In this document: positions 11,616 to 22,639 of the stretch, piece after piece
How positions within the stretch are numbered: position 1 is the first letter of the stretch
Layout: each line of letters opens with the position of its first letter
Origin: Basidiobolus meristosporus CBS 931.73
Lineage: Eukaryota > Basidiobolomycota > Basidiobolomycetes > Basidiobolales > Basidiobolaceae
Length of the DNA: 64,000 nt
Assembly (NCBI GenBank): GCA_002104905.1
Contig: MCFE01000318.1
Span: 32,141 to 96,140 of the forward strand
Direction: 5' to 3'
Notes under the pieces: generated by a model
The model's database searches: none
The model's input: the letters and a program-made list of their open reading frames with translations, nothing else
What the model was told of the DNA's origin: nothing
Program-made: the position numbers and the translations under genes

Positions 11616-12864
11616 AGGAATGCAAGAACCTCTTTCTTTGATGGAACTAAAGTTAAAGCTTTCATCAAGAGGTGGGAGCTTTTCTGCAGAGCCCGCAAAA
11701 TACCTGAGGCCATTATGGCTGAAGAGATGCCCCCTTACAGCACCAATGAGATCATGCTCTCATTATATGAAAGAAATGATCTGCTGACAAGTTGGATCCT
11801 CCTTGAAGAGCTACTTGATTGATGAATATGGAGAGAGACAAGTTGACTACACACTTAAAGACTTGGAGAGCTTTGCTTAAAGCAAGTTTAAGCTGCTACC
11901 ATTGAAAGAATACTTGAGTGGCCTTGAGCAAATTGGAGAGTCACTGAAAGCCCAAGGAGTTATCACTGATCTTATTTTATCTGCCTACCTTCTCAGAGCA
12001 CAACCAGAAGACCTGGTGAGAAGGATTGAAAACAATGCTACTGTGAAAGCTATGAGTTCACTGCCTGCATTTCAGTTACCTAAGCAGATTTTACTTGCCC
12101 ATGAAGAAACCTCACCAATCAGAAAGCTTCTGTCAAGCTTAGTACAAGACCAAGATAGCCAAGACTTACTTGATCCCAGAATTCAAAGCACTCAAGTTCA
12201 GGAGCTGACACAGCAACTAGAGAAACTCTCTTTGCTACTGGCCAGCAAAACATATGGGCAGAAGCCAGTAGAGAAAGAAGTCAAATATAGATGCATGTAG
12301 TGTGACTCTGCCAGCCATTCCAAGAGAAATTGCCAAGAGCTTCAGTCATTACTATCCACAGGTGATGTCCTATATAGTCCTCAGGGATATATAGTCAGTG
12401 AGCATGGTGACAAATTATCCACAGCATTTGGACAAGGAGGAATGAGAGTTCACTACTAGCAAGTCACCTCTCATTCAAGAAAGGTGCACCTCCATGAAGA
12501 AGAAGATACTGACTACTTTGATCCAGCTGAAGTTCTGAAATTTGACTATGAGGACCCCAGAGAGGCACAAGAGCATATAGCTTCAATTTATGCTTCAAAG
12601 AGACACCATCCTGAAAAAAAGGTTAATCCAGGCCCAGCAACAAAAGCACCAAGATGTGAGCCAGAAGTTGTGATTGAGAAGAAAGCAGCACCCCCACTAA
12701 TTTTACAAGAGTCTGCCAAGGCCAACAACTACCATATGCAGCCTAGAGTCAAGCAAAATGGCTCCCCAGAGGCTCTGACAAGTCATGATACTAGGAAGCA
12801 ACATATCAATCAAGGTTGGAGAGCTACTCAGTGTATCACCATCTGTAAGAAAGACTCTAGATGA
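11616..12864 (+). pseudogene. P1 Gag (frameshifted)
   Basis: The N-terminal part (11,616-11,820, frame 3) reads RTSFFDGTKVKAFIKRWELF, a typical LTR-element capsid-like start, and stops at tga 11,821. Reading continues in frame 1 from before 11,902 as KEYLSGLEQIGESLKAQG and LILSAYLLRAQPEDLVRRI. At 12,292-12,333 there is a zinc knuckle CX2CX4HX4C whose second spacer residue is a TAG stop (C-M-stop-C). A further TAG lies near 12,460. The rest (12,484 on) is acidic and Lys-rich linker. The start is not certain because the first part is in a different frame. Confidence 0.8.
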
Positions 12865-13455
12865 GCACATCAGAATAAGAAAGCATCTAATTGAAGCAAC
12901 CCATGGCAACCAGGTCAGGACAGTTCAAGGAAGCCAAGATATCAATAAGCTGCATCAAAGCCAGAAACACTACTACTCAGTGGCAACTGCAACAACTACA
13001 GGAACTGTGCATAATCAAGAAATCCTATGTCATATAGACAGTGGATCTGAGATATGTGTGATGCCTTTGGAGGCTTGGAACCAGCTACCATGCAAAGACC
13101 TATTGCCCATAGACACCAATATCAATTGGAGCATGAAGGATGCCAACTCAGGGCAATCAATGGTTTTAGGAATTATCACAGCTTCCCTCTCATCATTAAA
13201 GGAATACCTCATGAGATCCCAGTATTCATTTGTGCAAAGGCTAACTTTGAATTACTTCTTGGAAGACCATGGGAGGTGAAAGCAAGAGCAACTACAGTGA
13301 ACTACCCAGATGGTTCAGCATGGTATACTATATACTCAGAGAGCCCAGGACTAACAGCAACCTTGTGTGGTGTGGACTCAAACAATATCCAATCAATGAC
13401 ATCATGTAGATTTCTATCCCAAGAAAAGACAGGTGGCCTCATTGAGGATTACTGA
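12785..13455 (+). pseudogene. P1 aspartic (retropepsin-like) protease
   Basis: Frame 2 carries ILCHIDSGSEICVMPLEAW near 13,019-13,078 with the D-S-G active site and IDTNINWSMKDANSGQS. The frame then shifts near 13,170 to frame 1, which reads GIPHEIPVFICAKANFELLLGRPW. This has the ILG/LLG-R-P-W pattern of the second half of such proteases in fungal elements. The C-terminal DGSAWYTIYSE and a natural TGA at 13,453-13,455 end the frame. The polypurine tract follows within 70 bp, so no polymerase gene ever followed in this copy. One frameshift within the protease makes it inactive. Confidence 0.85.
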
Positions 13456-13533
13456 GAGAGCCCTTTGTTCTCCATACTTACAGTAGTTAGCTAAAAAGTT
13501 TCAGGGAACTATTTAGCTCAAGTGGGGGGTGGA

Positions 13534-13798
13534 TGTGGTTGGGTAAACATACCTCCCACAGACAAGTTTATTCATATAGTCATTATGATATACTTATCTG
13601 TATTCTATCTTATCAGTATTATCCCATTCTTCTTTTGCCCATAATATCAGTATTATCCCCATGTGATGTTTACCCTGATTAGTTATTAGCATTAGTTATT
13701 GCAGATGTTATTCAACTTTGTGATCAGTATATGTATCTACATAGGGCAAGTACCTGCGTCAGTACCTGTGACATATGACCTAGGTCTGTGTTACCATC
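13534..13798 (+). repeat. 3' LTR of P1, first part
   Basis: It starts TGTGGTTGGGTAAACATACC directly after the purine tract and matches the 5' LTR up to the middle of ggtctgtgttaccatc, where a 1.13 kb foreign LTR is inserted. The remainder is at 14,926-15,467. Confidence 0.9.
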
Positions 13799-14925
13799 TG
13801 TGGTAATAGAAAGTATTCCATTACTACAATATCTCTAAACCAATATTGCACTCATTTCTTTATTTTGCTTTTTGCTATCATAACACACAAGTGAAAGATC
13901 AAGCATTTCCAACTTTGAAGAAAAAATGCTCCAGACCCTGGCAAGCAATCCACCCAAGAATATTATGTCATACAGAACACATAGTAGCCAGCACATGTTT
14001 CAAATTACAGCTCATTTGAAGCAGTACTTAAGGAGTTATAACCAAAAGAGTCCAATTATTATAAATACTATGCATTATTGCTAGGATTACTATGGTGACT
14101 TTGATTGCCTGTAACTTTCAAACCAGCAAGTCAAATCATGTGATACTTTCACAGGTGCTGCGTCTATGTCCAATCTGCACTACTGCAAATTTTAGTCTTG
14201 TACCACGTGTATTGCTTGCGCAATTGCCCAAAAACTTTGATCATTCAAGATTTTCATATATATGACTTCCCCAGCTGAAAAATAAAGGGAGAGCCTCTCT
14301 TTCCAGAATCTCCACACTACAATTACAAGTTTAAAGGCTATTAGACCTCCCCTGCATCACTTGCACTGTTGAGTATTCTGACTTTGATTGGCACTACATC
14401 AGTAAAGAGACTGCAAAGTGCCCAAGAATCCAATCTAAGTTCTACAACAAAACTACCACTTTTCCATTGGAAACGTCTCCTCTAAGAAACCCCTTTACTC
14501 TAAAGACACCACTTTAGACACCCCTTTGGTGTAAAGTCCACCTTAGAGGCCACTACAAGAAGCCCCTTTACTCAAAAGACATCCCTTTGGACACCCCTTC
14601 AGGTTAAAGGGGAGTTCAGAATCTCCATATTAGGATATATTTTCTCAGAAAGGAAAGTGAGCTCCAAGTAAGGAAAGGTTACTATAAAAGTAAATAAGCC
14701 CATTAGTTGACAGAAGGTCAGAACACTGCTGTAGAAGTGATAAACACTGCCTGCAGTATATTTTGAGCCTAAGATTGAGGAAATTAGTGAAAGTTATATC
14801 TTCTATTGGTATATCAAACTCCCAATAAACTATTTCAATATTAGCATACTGAAAGTTGTTGTATAATGTTGATTAGCCTCTGCATTGTAGAACAAGCCCC
14901 AAACTAATCATAATACAACACAACA
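13799..14925 (+). repeat. solo LTR of 1,127 bp nested in P1 3' LTR
   Basis: The insert starts TGTGGTAATAGAAAG and ends AATACAACACAACA. It is flanked by the 4 bp duplication catc (13,795-13,798 and 14,926-14,929), and the empty site gttaccatccctacc is preserved in the 5' LTR. It has a TATA box (ctataaaagta, near 14,682) and AATAAA (near 14,823) in the order expected for an LTR, and no coding frame. At 14,480-14,610 there are several imperfect repeats of ccctttactc and acaccccttt. The orientation is judged from the TATA and poly(A) signals. Confidence 0.82.
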
Positions 14926-15467
14926 CATCCCTACCATTTCAATTCCATATATGGTGTTTCAATGTTGCACAGGTTTCAGACTACTGATTGCTGATTGGTT
15001 CAATGTGCTGTGCCTTTTAGAACCTTCCAGGAAATTTTTGGCATATTTTTAGCTTATAGTGATGTCATCAAAAATTCCACTGATGCCTAGTATCTTCTAG
15101 AACCTTGTCATTAGTAATCACTTGGCAATCAGGAAAAGTATTTAAGGGAAAGCAATCCTTCATCAATAAATCATGCCTTCTATCAGTAACACTTCTACCT
15201 TATTGATTAGCAGTTGATCACTGCACCTGCCTTCAACAGAATATCTCAGACCTGCCATCAAGGAGCTTTTCAGGGTAGTGCACAAGACACACAGAGGCCT
15301 TTGGAGACACTTGGAGCACCTAGGAAGCTAGAGAAGCAGGAGCTTTTACCATAGTGACATATTGACAAAGACACCAGTGGTTAGACACAGAGGTTATTGC
15401 ACCCATCAGACACCTCACAGACCTTGAGTTGTGTAGCTTCTCCCAGGAGTACCTCTACACCACTATA
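14926..15467 (+). repeat. 3' LTR of P1, second part
   Basis: It resumes as catccctaccatttcaa and follows the 5' LTR closely to ctctacaccactata, where the consensus is ctctacaccaccaca. ORF2 host sequence begins next. The TATA-like gtatttaaggg and AATAAA are retained. Confidence 0.88.
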
Positions 15468-15867
15468 CCACTGGTCTTTATCACTGCAAGGTCCTTCATT
15501 GCTACTTTGACTGAGTGCTTCTTGAGTGTTAACATGCTTTTTCCTTGATGAATGTTGGGCTGGCATATCCATGTCTGCCTGCTTGTCCCATATTAGCAAA
15601 CTTCTAGCTACCTAGGCATTACTTTGACGCTTGTCTGAAGCTTTTGACCTTGCTTGCAACAGGCTCTTGAGGAAGCTGCTGGTTTTTAGCCATGGCACCC
15701 TTGTTCTTCTGCTTTTAATAGTTTCTGCTACTTTTAAGATACTTTCTTAGTATACCAATGCTGGCCCAAGATCTGTTTGCCCATTTGAAATCTTGGATAA
15801 TACTCATGGAACAAGTAAAGTGCATTCCACTTGGCCTTGAGTTCCTGATGGAATCATGGTATGCCAG
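15468..15867 (-). pseudogene. ORF2 middle part, TE3
   Basis: This continues ORF2 on the minus strand after the P1 insertion. It holds a second copy of the Lys/Ser-rich repeat unit (15,470-15,690), then a domain reading ILRKYLKSSRNY at 15,715-15,760, upstream of which lie the HEHYPGFKQANGFW-like residues. Stops break the frame. A solo LTR interrupts it at 15,868. Confidence 0.75.
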
Positions 15868-16938
15868 TGTGATGGTGTATAAGTTCAAGGAAGCAATACG
15901 TCCCACACTTCTCAAGTGTTATGTGTGTGGGGTGCTCACTGGGTGCAATAACCTCTGGCAAAAGCTTGCTAGGAATACTTGGGTTCTGTCTCTAATCAAA
16001 TGTGAAGGGGAATAAAGCCACAAGCTTGTCAAGGGAAAACTATTGAGCTACAATCCCCAACTTAGTTGGTGTCTTAACAAAAGTATGTGCTGGGTTCAGC
16101 ATCCTTTGAGATGACAATGTACTAAAGCTTCCAAAGTCAAAACAACTGTAAACTCCACCAGCAGGGACTTGATAAGAATGCAGCTGTGGTCAATAGTTAC
16201 AAAGACAGAAAAGTATCTTTGCCTGTACAAGAACAAACTTGGGAAAGAATCAAATATAATAAAAGATACCTACTCCGAGTATTCCTCACAAGTAGTGCCT
16301 CCAAGGTCAGTTGGCTGTCAGCGTGGTTTCCTGGGAGTGTCCTGTGGTATGGGGTTGGAAGTTCAGGTAGCAGTAGGTAGCAGTGATCACACTAATCAAC
16401 AAGTTGGTATATTGATAAAAGGGATGATGATTTATTGTTGAGGGAGAGCCTCCCTTATATACTTTTCTTACTGGCTAAGTGATTACTAATCATGGTGTTC
16501 CAGAAGGTTCTGGATATCAGTAGAAATCTTAATGACATCAGAATGACCTAAGAATGTTCTAAGTAGGTGCCAGAAGGTTCTAAGAGGCAGAGCACATCCA
16601 ACCAATCAGGAATCAGTATTCTGAAACCTGCGTAACATGGGGATACCATATATGGTATGGAAATGGAAGGGATGGTGACACGGGTTGATCATGTGTCACA
16701 GTTACTGGCGCGGGTACTTGCCTAATATAGAAGTACTTATAGCTAGTAATCTTACATAAAGTGAGGGGTAACTTATGCAATAAGGTAAGCAGGTGTGATA
16801 GTCAACCGACTTATGGGATAGTACTGATTGGGTAAGATAAATGGGATAAAACTAAAATAAGTGTAGTAGAGATATAGGGAAGTAGAAAATAAGGGAATGA
16901 GCACATCTGTCAGTGGGTGTCACTGTCACCCCACTACA
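15868..16938 (-). repeat. solo LTR, 1.07 kb class, copy 1
   Basis: The ends are TGTGATGGTGTATAAG and CACCCCACTACA. The 4 bp flanks are ccag (left) and ccgg (right). Fusing them gives atgccaggccataaggtgatgg, which matches uninterrupted ORF2 at 52,355, so one target base has mutated. It is the partner of 20,563-21,632; between ~15,950 and 16,600 the two differ at only a few per cent. It shares blocks with the 800 bp P LTR, such as gggtgcaataacct and gattactaat, so it is a longer subfamily of the same LTR class. No coding frame is present. Confidence 0.88.
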
Positions 16939-17560
16939 CCGGCCATAAGGTGATGGTATGCTAGACTTCCTACAGCCCTTGAATATAAGCCTACTGTCCA
17001 TTATTGACCTTAATGGCTTCATGGATCTTCAATGTCTTTTATTTCTAGGCCCTGGTATAAGCACCACATTGTCTCCCTCCCATGCTGTGATAGATTCTTT
17101 TGTGGGCTTTAACTTTGGTCACTTATGCTGTGCTTCAAAGACTGTACATTTTTCCTCTGCTGTTACATTAGGAAATGGCTCAATTCTTGGCTGTGACACT
17201 GAGCTACCTGAGTTCCTTCTTTGCAGCAAAGACACTGCTTTCTCTACCTGGGGTATTGATTGCTCTACATGTATTATCTGCTCATCCGGTTTCTGGATTA
17301 CTTCCTGATTTCTCAGGGCCATTGCATCTATCCTATCTGGCAGTGTTCCTAATTGCTTCATTAATGCTTTGGTATGAGCTGACAGCATACTTGCTAATAT
17401 GGGTGGTGGTGATGTTATGATGGCTACTTGCTGGTCCTCAACTGAGTTACTACATTTGCTACATTCTCATCTGCCTGAGCATAATAGTCAGCTTGTGGCT
17501 CTACAGAGGTTCTCAATTGCCTACTTGACTGAGAGCCTGAGGAGTATAGCTCTGACAAAG
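16939..17560 (-). pseudogene. ORF2 proximal part, TE3 (coiled coil)
   Basis: The minus strand reads MLSAHTKALMKQLGTLPDRI and continues to EKAVSLLQRRNSGSS at 17,119-17,388, a heptad-rich, probably coiled-coil stretch. It is followed by QPRIEPFPNVTAEE. Upstream SGSQSSRQLRTSVEPQADYY appears at 17,424-17,550. At ~17,560 the strand sense flips to the transposase of the same element, whose own N-terminus is missing, so the divergent promoter region has been deleted here. Confidence 0.78.
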
Positions 17561-19489
17561 AAGGCTCACAGATGGATTGTGAGCCTATCTCCCCAAACAA
17601 TAGTAACACACATGAGCCTGGTCAAATCACATATTGCAATGAAACAACACCCATTGAAACAAATGCCAAGGATACTTTATGGAGCCAGGAAAGCCCAGTA
17701 AACCATCTACCGGTAAATGATGTAATGCTGTAGCTAGTGAAGTGGTGTGTTTCCACTAATATCAATAATTGGTGCTTTGAGGATTTATTACTACTTGTTG
17801 CCAAAATTATTCTGGGATGCTACTTACCATATTGATGGCATAAGTGGACAACTATCATGAGGCTTGCACCTTATGACCCAGAGACTGTTCTGACTACAGC
17901 ATGTGCTGACAGTTGTATGGCATACACATCCAAAATGCTACCATTGCAATGTGTCCCAATTGTCAGGAATCCACCACCATTGAGGGAAAACATTGTTCAC
18001 ACTCCAGATATATTCTGGTAATACCCTGTCTAAAGAAGCCAATGCAATCCAACAAATAGTGCAAAGGTATACAGTACTGCACTCAGTATCAATCAAGCTC
18101 AAACATATTGGAAATATTCAATGGCAAACATTACAAACAGCCAGGATACAAGGGCTACTTTGAAGGTATGTACTGCCTTAGCACTTAATGGGTTTTTATT
18201 AAATAAGTACTTGACCAGCACATGCTGCTGGCCACTGATTCTCATTGATCTAAATCTGCCACCTTTCTTATGGTATCCAAGCAAATATCTGATGGTAGCC
18301 TCACTGGTATCTGGGCCTAAATCACTGTCCAACTTGTATTGCTACCTGCATCCATTGCTGGATGAATTTATTATGCATTCCAGCAGGTTAACAGTAAATG
18401 GCTATCATGCCAAAGTGCATATTATAATCTGCATTGGTGATAACCCAGCCATCAGAAAGATAGCTGGCTTTTCTGGGCACTATGGATGGTATTGCTGTCA
18501 AATGTGTAAGATCCTGGGATTTACTCCATAACTCTCACACATCATTATTGCCCAAACATCAGCACTAAGTACATCATCTTACCACAGAGTGATTGTACAG
18601 AAGTCAGCATGCAATTGCAGCAAAGTTGGCAAGCTATAAGTCATTAGCTGGAATATGACATCAGTTTGAAACCTGAGATACTTAAGATAAATGGTATCTG
18701 TATGGAGCAAAAGCTTTCCTTTGGGAGCAATGCATTGGATTTTCAACAATATCCCTTTACTGATGACCAAGTTGTACCTGGGGAATTTCAAGCTAAATGA
18801 GCCCTTCAAGATAACAGAGAAGCTTGAAAGAATTTGCTAGATGTTACAGAGCATCCTTTACCCTAAATATCTCAAATGGGACCCAATCAATATTCATATG
18901 AATATGCACAAATACAAATGCAAAGATTGGATGAACTGGATACATATTTATTCAAGTGGCCTTCTGAGCCATTCCTATCAAGAGTACACTGGAAGCATTG
19001 GGAATCATATGTGGACATTGTAGGAGTATTTATGCAGAAGTAGAGAACCAATGCCAACTTGAAGCATCAACAGCTTTTATGAAAAGTGTCTGTGATGGGA
19101 CTTGAGCAGTTATACTACAAACATAAAGCTCAATGTGTTGATCTCTGCTGCTACTATATCCATTCTCTACTCCATCTGGCTTGGTGTGTGAATATTACTG
19201 TGCCTTGCTTCACCTTTGGGGAGTTTCCTATGGAGCAGATGTGTGGGGAGGTGGGAAGACAAATCAAATTGCAGGTACTGCCATATCCCAGTCTCATCAA
19301 GTATATCACCTTCAGGTCTGTCATGGATGTGATGAGTTGGCACACAGAGGATAGCCAGGAAAAGTTGGAAAATACTGTGGACAGATGTGCACATGGTGAC
19401 ACCTATGCCTAGGGCATTAAGAAGCTAAGCAGCCCCAATGAGTGGGTAATCAGTGATGTAATACAAATTTGTGTTGGGTACAACAAGCA
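17561..19489 (+). pseudogene. Tnp2-like transposase, TE3 copy (core retained, broken)
   Basis: It starts inside the acidic N-terminal segment (ctctgacaaagaaggctcac, SDKEGS) and keeps the order of the family. The core at 18,121-18,531 reads LNGFLLNKYLTSTCCWPLIL, LNLPPFLWYPSKY, VSGPKSLSNLYCYLHPLLDEF, IGDNPAIRKIAGFSGHYGW and CCQMCKI. The first acidic residue of the family's DGF is changed to N (ALNGF), so the putative first catalytic Asp is lost in this copy. The 3' part contains HKYKCKDWMNWIHIYSSGL and many stops. It ends abruptly at ~19,490 against copia C3, with no terminal repeat. Confidence 0.78.
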
Positions 19490-19809
19490 ACATTTCTTGG
19501 CAGCTAAATTTGAGTGCTGTGTGTCACCTAATGTCTTCTAGGCATTCTTTGCTGTTTTTGCACATGAGCATTGAATTAGCAACTTGTTTTTGACATGGAG
19601 GCAAATGCAGTTAACAGCACTTTGATCTTTCTTCTTGTACTTGAAGGGTTTCTCTCCTATGCTTTTAGCAGGGCATTCTTCACCCATGACAATATCCCAA
19701 AGACCTCTTTCTTGTAGCAGCATAGTCATGTTCACCTTCCCCACTTGGTAGTTAGATGCATTCAACTTTTCAGCAGACAGAAAATTGCTATGATAGCAGT
19801 AGTAGACAT
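19490..19809 (-). pseudogene. copia C3 Gag N-terminal fragment
   Basis: The minus strand reads MNASNYQVGKVNMTMLLQER and LHVKNKLLIQCSCAKTAKNA at 19,538-19,765, the copia Gag opening seen also at 26-313. The probable start ATG is at 19,807-19,809, with a small indel before the LNASNY motif. The 3' side is cut at ~19,490 where transposase sequence begins. Only about 100 codons remain. Confidence 0.9.
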
Positions 19810-19829
19810 TGCAGAGAGCAATAACTTAA

Positions 19830-19841
19830 GGGCTCATAACC
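19830..19841 (-). other. copia primer binding site (half-tRNA type)
   Basis: In element sense the 12 bases directly after the LTR are ggttatgagccc. Their complement gggctcataacc is the anticodon stem-loop of a methionine tRNA (anticodon CAU), not the CCA end. This is the kind of site used by Drosophila copia, which primes with a 5' half of initiator tRNA-Met. The same site follows the LTR at 61,282. Confidence 0.75.
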
Positions 19842-20189
19842 TACTGTAAGAATCTTGGAGAAACTGAAAGTAATTGGGAGAACAAGTAGATTATTAGGTT
19901 CTCACTTAATGATGTAATTAGTGTGTAAGTAGTGTTTATACTTCTACTTGGACTTGGCTTGAAAACACCTAGAGTAGGTCCAGAAAGTTCCTAAGAGCAT
20001 ATGTGCCACATCTGGGGCTGTTCCAACAATGCTGAGAATTTTCATATTCTGGGTACCTCATATTTTGGTGAAAATACTCAGAGCAAATCTCAACAAGGAT
20101 TTTGGTCAGTATTCTCTAGGATTTGGAGGTAATGATCTAAGTGACCAAGTTAGGTGAATATTTAGATAGAATTACATGTCTTTACAACA
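19842..20189 (-). repeat. 5' LTR of copia C3 (minus strand)
   Basis: On the plus strand it runs TACTGTAAGAATC..GTCTTTACAACA, 348 bp, against the consensus TGTTGTAAGAGTC. It lies upstream (to the right) of the C3 Gag and has a primer site on its inner side. The outer flank is copia C4 integrase sequence, so C3 inserted in C4. Confidence 0.9.
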
Positions 20190-20562
20190 CCCTGGACTTG
20201 ATCAGATTCCTTGCTGTGGTATTGTAGGGTCTGTTTGCCTTACTCTCATTGCAGTGGCCTAAAAATATGCATCTTCACATTTTGGCTCAAATTTTGACTG
20301 ATGTTCAGGAAGTTTCTTAGCATATAGTGTACACTGATATACTTTGAGATGTTCTGTACTTGTATAGTATTCAAATAAGCCGCAAATGGAGTACAATCAC
20401 AAAGTATGCTGTTGTAACTTCTATTTTTAAGTTATGCAGCTGTGTCAACTGATTCCCCCTGTTAAACAAAGGATACTTTTTGATCACAGATCATAGATCT
20501 ACCGTATCAGTTATTGATATGCTTGCAATTTCTGCAACTCTACTTTGCTATGAGGAGTACGG

Positions 20563-21632
20563 TGTGGTGGTGTATAGGTCCAAGGGAGAGATATGTCCAA
20601 CACTTCTCAAGTGTTTTGTGTGTGGGGTATTCACTGGGTGCAATAACCTCTGGCAAAAGCTTGCTAGGAATACTTGGGTTCTGTTTCTAATCTAATGTGA
20701 AGGGGAATAAAGCCACAAGCTTGTCAAGGGAAAACTATTGAGCTACAATCCCCAACTTAGTTGGTGTCTTAACAAAAGTATGTGCTGGGTTCAGCATCCT
20801 TTGAGATGACAATGTACTAAAGCTTCCAAAGTCAAAACAACTGTAAACTCCACCAGCAGGGACTTGATAAGAATGCAGCTGTGGTCAATAGTTACAAAGA
20901 CAGAAAAGTATCTTTGCCTGTACAAGAACAAACTTGGGAAAGAATCAAATATAATAAAAGATACCTACTCCGAGTATTCCTCACAAGTAGTGCCTCCAAG
21001 GTCAGTTGGCTGTCAGCATGGTTTCCTGGGAGTGTCCTGTGGTCTAGGGTTGGAAGTTCAGGTAGCAGCAGGTAGCAGTGATCACACTAATCAACAAGTT
21101 GGTATATTGATAAAAGGGATGATGATTTATTGTTGAGGGAGAGCCTCCCTTATATACTTTTCTTACTGGCTAAGTGATTACTAATCATGGTGTTCCAGAA
21201 GGTTCTGGATATCAGTAGAAATCTTAATGACATCAGAATGACCTAAGAATGTTCTAAGTAGGTGCCGGAAGGTTCTAAGAGGCACAGCACATCCAACCAA
21301 TCAGGAGTCAATATTCTGAAACCTGTGTAACATGGGGATACCATATATGGTATGAGAATGGTAGGGATGGTGACACGGGTTGATCATGTGTCACAGTTAC
21401 TGGCGCGGGTACATGCTTAATATAGAAGCACTTGTAGCTAGTAATGTTACATAAAGTGAGGGTAACTTATGCAATAAGGTAAGCAGGTGTGATAGTCAAC
21501 CAACTTATGGGATAGTACTGATTGGGTAAGATAAATGGGATAAAACTAAAATAAGTGTAGTAGAGATATAGGGAAGTGGAAAATAAGGGAATGAGCACAT
21601 CTGTCAGTGGGTGTCACTGTCACCCCACTACA
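20563..21632 (-). repeat. solo LTR, 1.07 kb class, copy 2
   Basis: The ends are TGTGGTGGTGTATAGG and CACCCCACTACA. The exact 4 bp duplication acgg flanks it (20,559-20,562 and 21,633-21,636). Removing the LTR and one acgg restores gagtacggtacagtagtc, which matches the copia integrase region at ~1,680 read in reverse. It is the near twin of 15,868-16,938. Confidence 0.92.
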
Positions 21633-22428
21633 ACGGTACAGTAGTCTCTTGATTTTGCAGAAGTGGATGACAAGTTTTGAGGTATATTCTCCACCATAGT
21701 CAGAGTGAATTTTCTTGATTTTTTCTCCAGCTTTGCTCTCCACCACAGCATTAGACTCCATAAGCTTAGACAGAGCTTCTTCCTTTCTCTGCACAAAGTA
21801 CACCTCCATGTATCTTGTATAATCATCAGCAAAAGTGATTAAATAATTCATCCTACCTAAGGATAATTTTGCATAGGTCCACAAGGATCTGAGTGAGTTA
21901 GATCTATAATTTTGCTGGTTGTGACTAGCCCAGAGCCCTTGAACAGTTCTCTGGCCTATTTTCTATGTACACAGGCTTCACGGTACTACAAATCAGCTGT
22001 GGAATCAACTTTACTCTGGAATTAGCTAATCTTTAACTATTTTGCTCAAATAATGAAAATTGATGGGTACAAATGTCTAATGAAAAGCATTAGTGTTTCT
22101 TCAGCCAAGTTAATTGGCTTCCTGTTATGATGGAATATAGGTCAAGTTGTACAGATTCTGATCTCCAATACACAAAGCAATATGAACACCATTGTGATCA
22201 GTGATGCTGCATCCAGAATTGTCAGAGCTGAAACTGAGTCCCTCTGGTGCAGCCTTGCTTACAGATAGTAGGTTCTTGGCTATTTCAAGTACATAAAATA
22301 TTTCTTTAAGAGTCAGTATATGGCTTCCTTCACTTCTTCTAAGGTTTACTAGGATGGCTCCTCCTCCTATTGCATTGGGTGTTATATTGTCACCAATGAA
22401 AACCTTCCTAACTGGAATTTTCGATATT

Positions 22429-22639
22429 AGACTTGTTCCATCATTCCAGCTGATCATAGTGCCCAATAGTGCCATAGCATGCCAGATGGTGCCTGATCAT
22501 ACCACAGAGTGCTTGATGGTGCCATACAGTGCCAATTTGGGATCAAAATTGACATGCATATGACCCTAAAATATCAAATTAATAACAAAATATACAGCAC
22601 TTTCTGGCACTATGATCAATGGCACAATGGAGCAAGTCT
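22429..22639. mobile_element. MITE-1 short copy (211 bp)
   Basis: The ends are AGACTTGTTCCAT and its inverted partner ATGGAGCAAGTCT; the inverted similarity extends about 36 bp and includes tgatcatagtgcc. The 3 bp duplication att lies on both sides (22,426-22,428 and 22,640-22,642). Comparison with copia C1 near 865-885 shows the uninterrupted target. The interior is full of agtgcc / ggcact motifs. It shares ends and target duplication with the palindrome at 36,747-37,480. Confidence 0.85.

Larger units (their letters stand above)
10723..15467 (+). mobile_element. Gag-protease-only LTR retrotransposon P1
   Basis: Two related LTRs (10,723-11,522 and 13,534-15,467, the second split by a nested LTR) enclose a 2,011 bp internal region. 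A primer site follows the 5' LTR and a polypurine tract (agtggggggtgga, 13,521-13,533) precedes the 3' LTR. The internal region holds Gag with a zinc knuckle and an aspartic protease, then nothing more. There is no trace of RT, RNase H or integrase, and no room for them. It sits inside ORF2 of TE3; the host resumes as tggtctttatcactgc. The 4 bp flanks ctgc (left) and ccac (right) differ by two transitions, so the target duplication is only a partial match. Confidence 0.85.

Noticed and set aside
14480-14610. Short direct repeats considered as a CRISPR-like or satellite array
   Set aside because: Units are imperfect, unevenly spaced, without unique spacers, and lie inside an LTR in a eukaryotic context.
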